NCBI GenBank assembly: GCA_020310875.1
Contig: CM035413.1
Coordinates: 184,560,618-184,624,617 of the forward strand
Direction of reading: 5' to 3'
Source of the DNA: Ceratopteris richardii
Taxonomy: Eukaryota; Streptophyta; Polypodiopsida; Polypodiales; Pteridaceae
DNA length: 64,000 nt
Below, piece by piece: positions 46,641 to 57,559 of this stretch. Made by a program: the position numbers and the translations under genes. How positions within the stretch are numbered: position 1 is the stretch's first letter; each line of letters starts with the position of its first letter. The notes beneath the pieces were generated by a model, which was not told where the DNA came from, searched no databases, and saw nothing but the letters and a program-made list of their open reading frames with translations.

Positions 46641-48300
46641 GCTAGATCATTCATAGATTTTGTAGTCTATGAGCTTATACAGCCCATGACATAAGATGCT
46701 AGAAGTAATAACAACATCACCATTTGACATATCATGAATTGTATATGTGTCATCAACACATTTGACAACCAAGCCGATCTTGGCTAATGCTGAAATTGAT
46801 AACATATTTTTCTTGATCCCTAGCACAAACAAAGCATCTAACAATGTGAAAGAACTACCATCACAAGTAGTTAGAATCATCTTACTAACTCCCATTACAG
46901 GATTAGAGGAGTTATTAGCACATGTGATAGTATTTCCTGTAGGGGCAGGCTCAAATGAACTAAAGAAGTTGCACTGCTAGGTAATGTGTTTGGTTGCCAC
47001 ACTATCAAAATACCAAACATCTAAGTCTATCGTAGACATACAATGCTCATGAGAAGATTAGTCATAGCTGCATAGTAAACGCCAATTCTTCATTCTACAC
47101 AAGATTAGCAGACTCTATTTTAGGTATCGAGGCCTCTACAACAACCATAACAACCTCTTTCTTCTTTGCCTCTTTTGCACCTACTTTTGGACAACTCTTT
47201 ATGACATAAGATGCTAGAAGTAATAACAACATCACCATTTGACATATCATGAATTGTATATTTGTCATCAACACATTTGACAACCAAGCCGATCTTGGCT
47301 AATGCTGAAATTGATAACATATTTTTCTTGATCCCTAGCACAAACAAAGCATCTAACAATGTGAAAGAACTACCATCACAAGTAGTTAGAATCATCTTAC
47401 TAACTCCCATTACAGGATTAGAGGAGTTATTAGCACATGTGATAGTATTTCCTGTAGGGGCAGGCTCAAATGAACTAAAGAAGTTGCACTGCTAGGTAAT
47501 GTGTTTGGTTGCCACACTATCAAAATACCAAACATCTAAGTCTATTGTAGACATACAATGCTCATGAGAAGATTAGTCATAGCTGCATAGTAAACGCCAA
47601 TTCTTCATTCTACACAAGATTAGCAAACTCTATTTTAGGTGTCGAGGCCTCTACAACAACCATAACAACCTCTTTCTTCTTTGCCTCTTTTGCACCTACT
47701 TTTGGACAACTCTTTATGACATAAGATGCTAGAAGTAATAACAACATCACCATTTGACATATCATGAATTGTATATTTGTCATCAACACATTTGACAACC
47801 AAGCCGATCTTGGCTAATGCTGAAATTGATAACATATTTTTCTTGATCCCTAGCACAAACAAAGCATCTAACAATGTGAAAGAACTACCATCACAAGTAG
47901 TTAGAATCATCTTACTAACTCCCATTACAGGATTAGAGGAGTTATTAGCACATGTGATAGTATTTCCTGTAGGGGCAGGCTCAAATGAACTAAAGAAGTT
48001 GCACTGCTAGGTAATGTGTTTGGTTGCCACACTATCAAAATACCAAACATCTAAGTCTATTGTAGACATACAATGCTCATGAGAAGATTAGTCATAGCTG
48101 CATAGTAAACGCCCATTCTTCATTCTACACAAGATTAGCAGACTCTATTTTAGGTGTCGAGGCCTCTACAACAACCATAATAGCCTCTTTCTTCTTTGCC
48201 TCTTTTGCACCTACTTTTGGACAACTCTTTATGACATGATCATTTCCTTTACAGTTTGCAACTTTGTTTCTACTTTTTTGTTTTCTTCTCATCTCTGTCA
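46641..48300 (-). pseudogene. Copia-6 protease / gag end, triplicated
   Basis: Three copies of a segment spanning the gag end after the CCHC knuckle (SCPKVGAKEAKKKE), a degraded protease start and the block MILTTCDGSSFTLLDALFVLGIKKNMLS. The Copia-4 counterpart is single (29860-30640). Confidence 0.9.
46686..48230 (-). repeat. Tandem triplication, 3 x 515 bp
   Basis: Units are 46686-47200, 47201-47715 and 47716-48230, each beginning ATGACAT. The same 7 bp (ATGACAT) follows the last unit at 48231, so the junctions share 7-bp microhomology. Units differ by only a few bases each (for example GTATATGTG/GTATATTTG, CTATCG/CTATTG, AGCAGACTC/AGCAAACTC), about 1% or less. Confidence 0.96.
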
Positions 48301-49100
48301 TCCTTCTTCACATATGCAGCATTAGCAAATTTTTTTCTTAATAGTAGATGAGCTCCATTTACCTTTGCCCTTCTAAGTAGATAAGAAAGCTTGATTTGCA
48401 ACACGCATAATAGATCTATTTTGCCTCAACTGATCTTCCTGCAACAAAACAGAGACTAACTCCTCAAATATTAAGGGAGTTGGGTTACCTTTAATCATCA
48501 ATCAGTAGAAGCGAAACTCTGATATGAATCTGGAAGATCACTAAGAATAGTCTGTACACCTGAACTATATGGTAAAACTTCATCAACAAAATTCAACTGC
48601 TCCTTCAAATCTTTGATCTTTGTCAAAAAACTATCCATAGAATCTCCTTCATTCATATGCTCTCTACAACTATTTTCGAACGTAAGCAATACGAGCCTCG
48701 TTTCCTACCTGGCATAAAGTGCTAATTGTATCCCAAACATCCTTTGTTTTTTTGCAAGAGCGAAGATGACAGATAATGGCACGTTTGATAAACAAAGCTA
48801 TCAATGCATGTGTCTGAGAATCTCTTCCATCCCATAGAAGTTGCTCTATAGTAGATGCAGCAAGAACCGCAGTGCAAATAGGAGTCTGAAGATCATCATC
48901 TTCAACGCCATCTGCATCACCTTCAATGACTGTATTCACAGGTGTGGTAGGGGTTTTTCAATACCTTGCACAATATTCCACAGCCTGTTTGCTACCAATA
49001 CATGACGCATCATATATGCCCATAATGGATAATTAGTACCATCCAACTTATCCTATATAGCCAACATATGAAATCCATAATTACTTTCAGCCATGGCTAC
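48300..49100 (-). pseudogene. Copia-6 gag
   Basis: It starts at ATG near 49094-49096 (MAESN). The core SCKKTKDVWDTISTLCQVGNEARIAYVRK and EHMNEGDSMDSFLTKIKDLKEQL match Copia-4 gag. Several frameshifts are present. Confidence 0.8.
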
Positions 49101-49437
49101 TGACTAAAATACCTTGCCACAAAAAAGTGATCGTATCTCACAAAGTTTAACAGATTATCGAGCTCTCCTTAGCTTGTAGCGAATTTCAAGGTGCTTATAC
49201 TCGCGAACCCCTATATATATGTTTGGCACAAAAGGACAAAATGTGTGCATAAGCATTATGATAGTGCATTCAAGGGCCGAAACGAGCTCAAATCGAGATT
49301 TTGATGCCACATAGCAAAGCTATTTTGAACTCCTAATCGCCTTGATTATGCTCACCAATTTTCGTGCAATTATGAGACTGTGACCCAAGGGGTGTTGACG
49401 ACACCCTATATGAAGCGGCAACCGTTCTAATACCAAT

Positions 49438-49662
49438 TGTTGGATTTCGAGCTTTGTGCAAGCACACAAACAACACAAGGAAGAAGAAGCTTGAAGCTCA
49501 ACACAAGAGTGAATGAATTACCAAGTGAATGTACAAGAATAAGTGACCCGTTAGGGTTATATGTGTATATACAAGCCGAGGAAAAAACCTCCTTAAAAGG
49601 AAAAAAAGTGACATGGCGATCTTAAGTGTGTTCACACACATCAGTACCGAAATATGTCAATA
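49438..49662 (-). repeat. Copia-6 5' LTR
   Basis: It starts TGTTGGATTTCGAG and ends GTCAATA, colinear with the Copia-4 LTR (AAGAAGAAGCTTG, GTGTATATACAAGCC, GTTCACACACATCA blocks). The PBS inside reads TGGTATTAGAAC on the minus strand. Confidence 0.82.
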
Positions 49663-51189
49663 AATGCCATATAAGTGATCAAAAACAAAAGAACCAAATT
49701 TATCTCAAAAAAGAATACCTTGGGAGGAAAAAATATCCCTCTTCCTTCCTTTCCTTATTGCTTGATTGTTCTCCTTGGAGGTGTGCTATGGGGGGTGAAG
49801 AGGAGACAAGAGGTTGGAGGGCATGACAAAAAAGAAAGCTTAGGCACTTGGCCCTTACCTTTATCCCACATAAGATAAGAGATTACATAATGAGCCAACC
49901 AAGAGAGAAAGACGATAACATGCATCTTCTCTCTACATGAGAAAGCACCAATTAGTTGCATGTGACCTCATGCCATGGAGCATGTGGCTTCCTTCATAGG
50001 ACGACATTGTCCTCTTTGGTAGAAGGCTTAGCTCCCTTATAGGGGGGTCTTTGCTCCTCCCTCTTCCTCCGCATTGGGACAAAACTTGGGCTCAGATACC
50101 AACTTAAGGAACTCTTTCCTAGTCTCTCCTTTTGGCACACGTATAAATAACCAAAATGAACCATCAACCTTCCATGTGTGTCCTTCATATATCCTCTTGC
50201 AGATCTAAATATAGATTTGTTTCTATTTCCTCTTTTCCCAACTACCACTCTCCAAACGTGGTCTCAATCATCAAAGGCCCAAGGCCTCACTTTTCTTCAA
50301 ACCTTACTTTATAACAACTTGAGATGGGAAGGTCCATGTGAGCTCGACACCGAGACCATATGATAGCTTGGATACTTCAAGACTATTGGAAGTGAGTAGA
50401 TTTTACATGTAAAGGGGAAGATTTCCATGAATTGCCTCACATAAAACATAACTATCAAGCCAAATTTGTTAGGTACAAAAATTTTAAATCTTTGATACTG
50501 GTGGATGATAAATTTTTGTTATTACTATTTATGTGGATAGAACATGTAATTGCACATGAAGCAAGCCCAAAAACATTTACGACACAAGATTTTCACTTCA
50601 AAACAAACTCTTAGCTTAAGCATCCCTCAAGTTATCTACGTACATGTAAATCTTTTTACAAATCTACTAATACATTTTTTTTTTACATATCTACTAATAC
50701 ACAATCTTTGCCGCAATTTAATTCGTTACTCTCTCTTAGTTTATTGTGGATTATTGTTAAAAACATTTTTGAGCTGGAAGTACTCTTCACGTTGCTTCTA
50801 TCGAATGTTGTCTAACTTCATTCGACTCATGTTATCACAATAATCTCTAATGGTATTCTAAGAAAATTAGAATAATAGGGAGTTCGTATGTTGTCTTTAG
50901 GGGATCAAATCTCCACATATAGACAGATAGCTTGATGCACTCAAAACATTTACACATACACGTACAAACACATACCCATATTTGCACGAAACTTGCATTC
51001 GAAGGTAATCTTCATGTCAGTTCTCGTACTATTTTCAGCTCCATTTGACTTTAGATTCACTTTAGTACCCTCTATACGCTATGAAGTGGAATCTTTTACA
51101 AACTAAAAACAAAGAGTTCATCTAGGGAGGTTTGGTGATATCAAATCTCTCGATATAGATGGATACATAAATAGATGCAACACGTACAC
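49663..51189. other. Unassigned interval
   Basis: No conserved domain seen. Open frames of 60-97 codons on both strands lack recognisable features. A PBS-like string (TGGTATCTGAGC on the minus strand, 50090-50101) occurs without an adjacent TG/CA LTR end. Confidence 0.35.
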
Positions 51190-51578
51190 ATACTCACATG
51201 TACATATACATATTCATATACATTATGCACATATATAAACATGCATACACCTACACAACATATACACACATGCACATACACTCAACACTCTTGTACACTC
51301 GCGTGGGGGATGTGTGCGTGCACGTGTGCGTGCACGTGCGCGTGCGTGTAGGCGTAAGCGTATGCGTAGGCATGTGCGTACATGTACACGTATGTGTATA
51401 CACATATGCGTATGCGTATACATATTCATATATGTGTATATGTGTATGCGTATGCGTCTATGTGGGTATATGTATGTGTATGTGTCTGTGTGGGTATATA
51501 TATGTGTATGTGTATGTGTGTGTGTGTGTGTGTGTATGTGTGTATGTGTCTGTGTGTGTGCCTCTGTGTATGCATGTT

Positions 51579-51624
<46 letters not shown>

Positions 51625-51625
51625 A

Positions 51626-51668
<43 letters not shown>

Positions 51669-51675
51669 GTGTGTC

Positions 51676-51711
<36 letters not shown>

Positions 51712-51895
51712 TCTGTATGTGTATGTGTACGTGTACCTGTACGTGTGTGTGCGTGCATGTGCATGTGCGTGTGCGTGCACGTGTGGGTGCGGGTGCATCT
51801 GTGTGTGCGTGTGCGTGTGCGTGTGCGTGTGTACGTGTACGTGTACGTGTACGTGTACGTGTACGTGTACGTGTACGTGTAGGTGAATGTGTGTA
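51190..51895 (+). repeat. Long alternating purine/pyrimidine tract (GT-rich)
   Basis: About 700 bp of ACAT/GTGTAT/GT/GTGTAC runs, including pure (GT)n at 51514-51535, 51580-51620 and 51680-51710, (GTATGT)n at 51625-51670, and (GTACGT)n at 51828-51880. Large overlapping frames on both strands (Val/Cys and Thr/His) are by-products. Confidence 0.97.
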
Positions 51896-52620
<725 letters not shown>

Positions 52621-52631
52621 GCTTGCGCATA

Positions 52632-52732
52632 TGAGAGAGGTAATGCCAGAGATTAGAGCGGCACGAGAGAAGGGAAAGCTAGCCTTCTACAGAGATGGTC
52701 GGGTGGTGATTCTTGAGCGACGCACTACATGA
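52632..52732 (+). pseudogene. Possible end of LINE-3 ORF1
   Basis: 33 codons from ATG 52632 read [19 protein letters not shown] and stop at TGA 52730-52732, 30 bp before the ORF2 ATG. The frame is open upstream through the CT tract. It may be the C terminus of a truncated ORF1, or leader. I do not recognise a domain. Confidence 0.35.
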
Positions 52733-52762
52733 CGGTGCGAGACGTATGGGACCACATTGAAG

Positions 52763-55700
52763 ATGGCTACTTGGAACTGTAATGGATCTATGAGGTTGGA
52801 CATTGGTGCCTTTGAGGACAGTTTCAGAGATAGAGACATTGTTTTCTTCTCAGAGACCCACCAGGCCCCTGGACAGTTGATGCCGCATGTGGTGGGATAT
52901 AGATGGGAGACAGCCCACAGGCTGAAGGCAAGATCGGGACATGGGACTAGAGGGTCAGGAGGAGTAGCAGTGCTATTCAGAGAGGAGTTGCAGCCACTAC
53001 TACATATCGTACGGAGAGATGAGGATGCTCGATATATGTGGGTGAGGCTGAGAGCTGACACAGGTCGATTTTTATACATTGCCATATGTTACTTCCCTCC
53101 CAGTACGTCTGTATATGCTGCACCCAGTGGGCAATCACCTTTCTCTCTTCTAGATGATGATATTTGGGAGTTCTCTAGAGATGGTGATATCATTCTCCTA
53201 GGGGACTTCAATGCCCGAACGGGCAACTCACAGACAGTCTTCTACGACACTTCAGATGAGATGCATAGAGAGATGGATGTGGGTGAGTTTGGGCTCGACA
53301 GATGCTCGCATGATAGAGAGCAGACAGAGTATGGGAGATATCTCATTGAGATGACGACTACGCATGGGTTAGCCATACTTAATGGCCTACATCGATTTCC
53401 GGGGGCAGTTGGTTTCACTTGCTTTCCACATAGACATGGAGCCAGTACAGTGGACTATATCATGACACGGCCGAGCTTCATCCCTTGCATTCAGGATTTC
53501 ACAGTGGGAGCTAGACCAGTGGGTGTAGCAGTGGATCATGCTCTTTTGACACTATCAGTCTCTTTTCAGTACAGTACAGCCCAGACATCAGTAGGCAGGT
53601 CACATACCCGTTACACATTTACACCAGAGACTGATTCCGTTTATACAAAGGAGATCTGGGACCGTCTACACACAGTTGGTCCAGGTCTCTCACTGGAGGA
53701 GTGCACCACTCTACTGACGGAGACATTGCATAGTGCCGCATCAGTGGCATATCCACACACCCGGCCGGTTCGGAGGCGACAGTATGGGAGCATGCCCCAG
53801 AATAGCTGGTATGACCAGGAATGCAGAGAGATGAGGGCCCAGCTTCAGAGGGATCTTTTGCTGGGAGTTATCACTTATAGACAGTCTCAGATTGCTTTCC
53901 GTCGCCTTGTGAGACGGAAGAAGCGGGCTTACCTGGCTCAGTTGGAGCGAGATGTATATCAGATGTTCTTGAGCAGGGACTCAAGAGAGGCATGGGGACT
54001 TTTTCATGAGCACTCCACTCCCCCAGCGATTACTTCACCTGATGTATGGGGTCAGTATGCGACATCGCTATATATGGTTCCTGGACAGGAACCCCTTCCG
54101 GGCCTTGTAGAGCCGTGCCCAGCCACGAGCACTTTCTTTACAACTCGAATGGTACAGAGGGCCATTGACAGGATGAGGACCGGGAGGGCATATGACCATG
54201 ACGGTCTAGTGGCGGAGCATTTTATTCATGCTAGGGATATGTTGATGGAGGTTCTTGCAGTGTTGTTCAATCGTGCCATGTGTGAAGGGTTACCTGAGAC
54301 TTGGAGATTGTCTACTATTGTGCCTATCTTCAAGGCAGGGGATCCTATAGAGCCGGGAAACTACCGCACTATTATGGTTGGACACACATTGGCACGGTTG
54401 TATGCATCCATTCTTGAGCAGCACTTGAGTGATTGGGCAGAGGGTGAGAGTATGCGGGCAAAGGGTCAGGCAGGTTTCAGGAGGGGTCTCTCCACTCTTG
54501 ATCATATTCTGACACTTAGAGCCATCATTGAAGAGGGAAGGTCACACGGGAAGCGGATTTATTGTAGCTTTGTGGACTTCCGCAAAGCATTTGACATGGT
54601 GCCGAGAGCTCGATTGATGCGCAGACTACAGGAGATGGGGGTACCCATAGAGTTGATGTGGGGGATTATGGCTTTGTACAGATCAGTGGTGGGACGAGTT
54701 TACACCTCAGAAGGGGTATCTGATTTAGTTCACTCTACTATTGGAGTGAAACAGGGTTGCCCACTGTCTCCTACTCTATTTGGTATGTATGTTGATGAGG
54801 TGTCTGATTACATTGACAGACAGGGTGATAGAGGGGCCGAGTTGGCAGGGACGTGGATCCCACTGCTGATATATGCTGATGATATTGTTTTGATATCTGA
54901 CTCACCAGAGGGTATGCAACGACACTTGGATGCTCTACACAGCTTTGCAGAGGATAGTGGTTTGTATGTAAACCTTGGTAAAACCAAGGTTATGGTGTTT
55001 AACACCACCCCGCAGTGGATCAGGAGATCAACACCGATTTTCACATATGGGCAGGAGGTTGTGGAGTATACAGATGCATACACATATCTGGGGGTAGTAT
55101 TCACTGGACCGAGATTTTCCTTGAGGAGAGCAGCGGAGACTAGACTGACTAGAGCATCTGCAGCTTTGGGAGCATTGGAGAGGATGTGCTCGCAAGTTCA
55201 GTTTCAGGAACCCAGGACAAAGTTATGGCTCTTTGATACTTTGGTTGCCTCTACTATGCTATATGGGGTACAGGTTTGGGGACCTTCTATAGGCCAAGAT
55301 GGGTGGAAAGCCATGGAGAGGCCCTTGGTATCTATGATCTCTAGGCTGATTAGAGCCAAGGCCTCCGTACCACATGATATCATTCGAGCAGAGCTAGCTG
55401 CCCCCCCTATTGAGATTGAGGCACTCACTAGAGCAGTCTCCTTTGTACACAGCTTGTGGGACACTACCAGAGATAGATATATGAGGTTGGCCCTCGAGTC
55501 ATCCAGACAGCTAGCCCTGCAGGGGGATACATCATGTTGGTTTGCACAGATGACATCATGGTTTCAGACACATGGTTTTACCATGGACAGGCTGCCTCCT
55601 TTCCAGTACTCTTTACAGACACCCCTGATGTACCTGACACGGGTGGAGATTACCAGACTCATTCGTCAGGATCTGATCCAGCTGGACACCAGGAGGACAT

Positions 55701-56374
55701 GGATTGAGCCTACACAGGAGTTGGGTACGAAGATGGCTTTCTATAGAGAGCATCTTCTACACCTCACAACGGATGGGTTTGTGACTCGACCTAGCTATAT
55801 GGATACACACCTTTCCCATGCCTTGCGTTGTGCCATTGAGCAGTTGCGCACATCCTCACATCAGCTTGAGATTGAGACTGGCAGATTCAGAGGGGTACCA
55901 GCAGATAGCAGGATATGCCGTCTATGTCACCTCGAGCCAGAGACAGAGCTACATTACATATGTCATTGCACGGTATACTATGAGATACGGGGCCGTTTTC
56001 ATTGTCTATTCAGAGAGGGTTTTGGGCCTCTATCTAGAGTCATGAGTTTTGAGGATCAGAGATGTCTTGGATTATATCTATTAGAGGTACACAGACATAG
56101 AGACACTCTACTGAGGAGAGCTGGAGGGAGACAGTCCCAGAGACAGATTACGGATTTCTTTACACCAGACATTGGGCAGCTAGAGGAGCAGTCAGTAGAG
56201 CATCTAGTACAGAGCTCTGTCCACACTCATACAGCGACTACTGGCACTCTCATAGACCGAGCACTGGAGCTAGGGAGATCTAGACGACCGAGAGTGAGAG
56301 GTGCTACACAGTATCGACGGAGACTGCAGCGGAGGATTCGAGCTATACTTTGCAGACGCCCACAGTGCATATGA
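52763..56374 (+). CDS. Intact non-LTR retrotransposon polyprotein (endonuclease-RT)
   Basis: An uninterrupted 1203-codon frame begins at ATG 52763 (MATWNCNG). The AP-type endonuclease occupies about residues 1-270: Asn in WNCNG, catalytic Glu in FFSETHQ, GDFNARTG and a terminal VDHALLT. RT occupies about 470-780: IVPIFKAGDPIEPGNYRT, GQAGFRRGLSTLDHI, CSFVDFRKAFD, VKQGCPLSPTLFG and the catalytic YADD (residues 704-707, 54872-54883). A Cys/His finger (CRLCHLEPETELHYICHC) starts near residue 1052, and a PCNA-box-like QRQITDFF is at 1126-1133. It copies its RNA into nicked chromosomal DNA. It is clearly distinct in sequence from the L1-type LINE at 12565. The clade is not settled. Everything else coding in this window is broken, so this copy is young or under constraint. 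Confidence 0.95.
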   Translation: MATWNCNGSMRLDIGAFEDSFRDRDIVFFSETHQAPGQLMPHVVGYRWETAHRLKARSGHGTRGSGGVAVLFREELQPLLHIVRRDEDARYMWVRLRADTGRFLYIAICYFPPSTSVYAAPSGQSPFSLLDDDIWEFSRDGDIILLGDFNARTGNSQTVFYDTSDEMHREMDVGEFGLDRCSHDREQTEYGRYLIEMTTTHGLAILNGLHRFPGAVGFTCFPHRHGASTVDYIMTRPSFIPCIQDFTVGARPVGVAVDHALLTLSVSFQYSTAQTSVGRSHTRYTFTPETDSVYTKEIWDRLHTVGPGLSLEECTTLLTETLHSAASVAYPHTRPVRRRQYGSMPQNSWYDQECREMRAQLQRDLLLGVITYRQSQIAFRRLVRRKKRAYLAQLERDVYQMFLSRDSREAWGLFHEHSTPPAITSPDVWGQYATSLYMVPGQEPLPGLVEPCPATSTFFTTRMVQRAIDRMRTGRAYDHDGLVAEHFIHARDMLMEVLAVLFNRAMCEGLPETWRLSTIVPIFKAGDPIEPGNYRTIMVGHTLARLYASILEQHLSDWAEGESMRAKGQAGFRRGLSTLDHILTLRAIIEEGRSHGKRIYCSFVDFRKAFDMVPRARLMRRLQEMGVPIELMWGIMALYRSVVGRVYTSEGVSDLVHSTIGVKQGCPLSPTLFGMYVDEVSDYIDRQGDRGAELAGTWIPLLIYADDIVLISDSPEGMQRHLDALHSFAEDSGLYVNLGKTKVMVFNTTPQWIRRSTPIFTYGQEVVEYTDAYTYLGVVFTGPRFSLRRAAETRLTRASAALGALERMCSQVQFQEPRTKLWLFDTLVASTMLYGVQVWGPSIGQDGWKAMERPLVSMISRLIRAKASVPHDIIRAELAAPPIEIEALTRAVSFVHSLWDTTRDRYMRLALESSRQLALQGDTSCWFAQMTSWFQTHGFTMDRLPPFQYSLQTPLMYLTRVEITRLIRQDLIQLDTRRTWIEPTQELGTKMAFYREHLLHLTTDGFVTRPSYMDTHLSHALRCAIEQLRTSSHQLEIETGRFRGVPADSRICRLCHLEPETELHYICHCTVYYEIRGRFHCLFREGFGPLSRVMSFEDQRCLGLYLLEVHRHRDTLLRRAGGRQSQRQITDFFTPDIGQLEEQSVEHLVQSSVHTHTATTGTLIDRALELGRSRRPRVRGATQYRRRLQRRIRAILCRRPQCI

Positions 56375-56612
56375 GGATAGATCTCCAGCCTTGTATATCA
56401 GCACATCCCTCCTATGTATCAGCCCTTTGTTGTATTAGTCTTGGTGTTAGCTTTTTCCCAGCTATTTTACATCTTTCATTTTCAATACTACTTCCTTTGG
56501 TACTCAGATTTTGTATCAGATTCACTAGTTTTGTAACTTTTGGTCTCATAGGTCATTTTGGCCTTCTGAAGACGTAAATATATCATTTCATTTCATTTCT
56601 CTCTCTCTCTGC
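56375..56612 (+). other. LINE-3 3' UTR with terminal hairpin and short CT tail
   Basis: The 3' UTR ends with GTCTCATAGGTC...GGCCTTC...GACGTAAA (56543-56578), able to fold as a stem-loop, followed by ATTTC repeats and a CT run at 56598-56612. Confidence 0.7.
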
Positions 56613-56815
56613 ATATCATATTTGTATCTCTCCTATAGAGCATATAGAGTGCATACCCATAGCACCCCACACCCTTGATGCCAGCTATTATCCACTCCTT
56701 TTATACTCTGTTTTGTACCCACAGTTCATTTTCCTTTTGGGATCACACTAATATGTTTTGTCTGATGTATATGTTTTGTCTCATAGGCCGATTTTGGCCT
56801 CTAATAGACGTTAAA

Positions 56816-56818
<3 letters not shown>
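56613..56818 (+). mobile_element. Second, 5'-truncated LINE-3-type 3' end
   Basis: About 200 bp resembling the end of the LINE-3 UTR, including the same terminal motif (GTCTCATAGGCCGATTTTGGCC...AGACGTTAAAA, 56778-56815). It is followed directly by a long TC run. Probably a separate, heavily truncated copy; a tandemly duplicated UTR is the alternative. Confidence 0.6.

Positions 56819-56909
<91 letters not shown>
56819..56909 (+). repeat. (TC)n microsatellite, about 45 units
   Basis: Perfect 91-bp run directly after the second LINE-3-type 3' end. Confidence 0.98.
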
Positions 56910-56910
<1 letters not shown>

Positions 56911-57559
56911 GGAGGAAATCAAGAATGATTGGAAGATGGATATGCAAGAACCATGCTTGATTCGATTCGCGAACCATAAATTTCCGGTTCGATATGCGGT
57001 TCTTCCGGTTCGGTTCAAACCGTATGGGAACGGTTCGTGACTGTTAGAGTAAAAAAAAAAAAACATGTGCATTGTTCGTTATTTTGAAAGTCGAACCCTA
57101 AATGCTGCCGTTTCGCAATTCGTGAAGTTCGAACATTCAGCTTGAGAGAGAGGCCCGTGAGACGTGCATCAGTTTGAACTTTGAGAGAGAGGCTAGAGCT
57201 AAGGGCACTCCTTGAGGCTTGAGCTGCCTTGAGGCCATCGCGTGAGGCTTGAGCTTTGTCAACGCAACCTATAATCAGTCTTAGCACTTGTTCTTGCATT
57301 CGTGAGAGGCTACTAGGCTAGAGCGCTCGTGACTCAACCATATTCAACCTTATTCAGCCCTTTAAACTTTTGTTCTTGCATTCACACTAAGCACTTGACC
57401 ACCATATCAGCCTTGGCCCTTGTCCCAAGTGTCTTGCATTCTTGAATTGTGAGAGCCCTTAGTGTCTTACATTCTTGCATTCAGATTTCACACTAAGCAC
57501 TTGACCACCATATTCAGCCTTGTCCCAACTTCCAAGTGTCTTACATTCAATTATTAATA
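56910..57559. other. hAT(+) upstream region with GGTTCG clusters
   Basis: At 56960-57030 there is a cluster of GGTTCG/CGAACC motifs in both orientations, of the kind seen in hAT subterminal regions. Farther on is C/T-rich sequence with repeated ACACTAAGCACTTGACCACCAT blocks (57386-57405, 57490-57510). The terminal inverted repeat is not identified. Confidence 0.4.

Larger units (their letters stand above)
44600..49662 (-). mobile_element. Copia-6, 3'-truncated relative of Copia-4
   Basis: The 5' LTR is at 49438-49662 and the PBS at 49424-49435. Gag, protease, integrase and the RT N-terminal two thirds run leftward on the minus strand. RT stops after the PIATP block at about 44607; RNase H and the 3' LTR are absent. 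The protease region carries a 515-bp tandem triplication. Confidence 0.9.

Noticed and set aside
50090-50101. TGGTATCTGAGC primer-site-like string on the minus strand
   Set aside because: No adjacent LTR end with TG/CA and no retroelement coding next to it; kept only as a remark.
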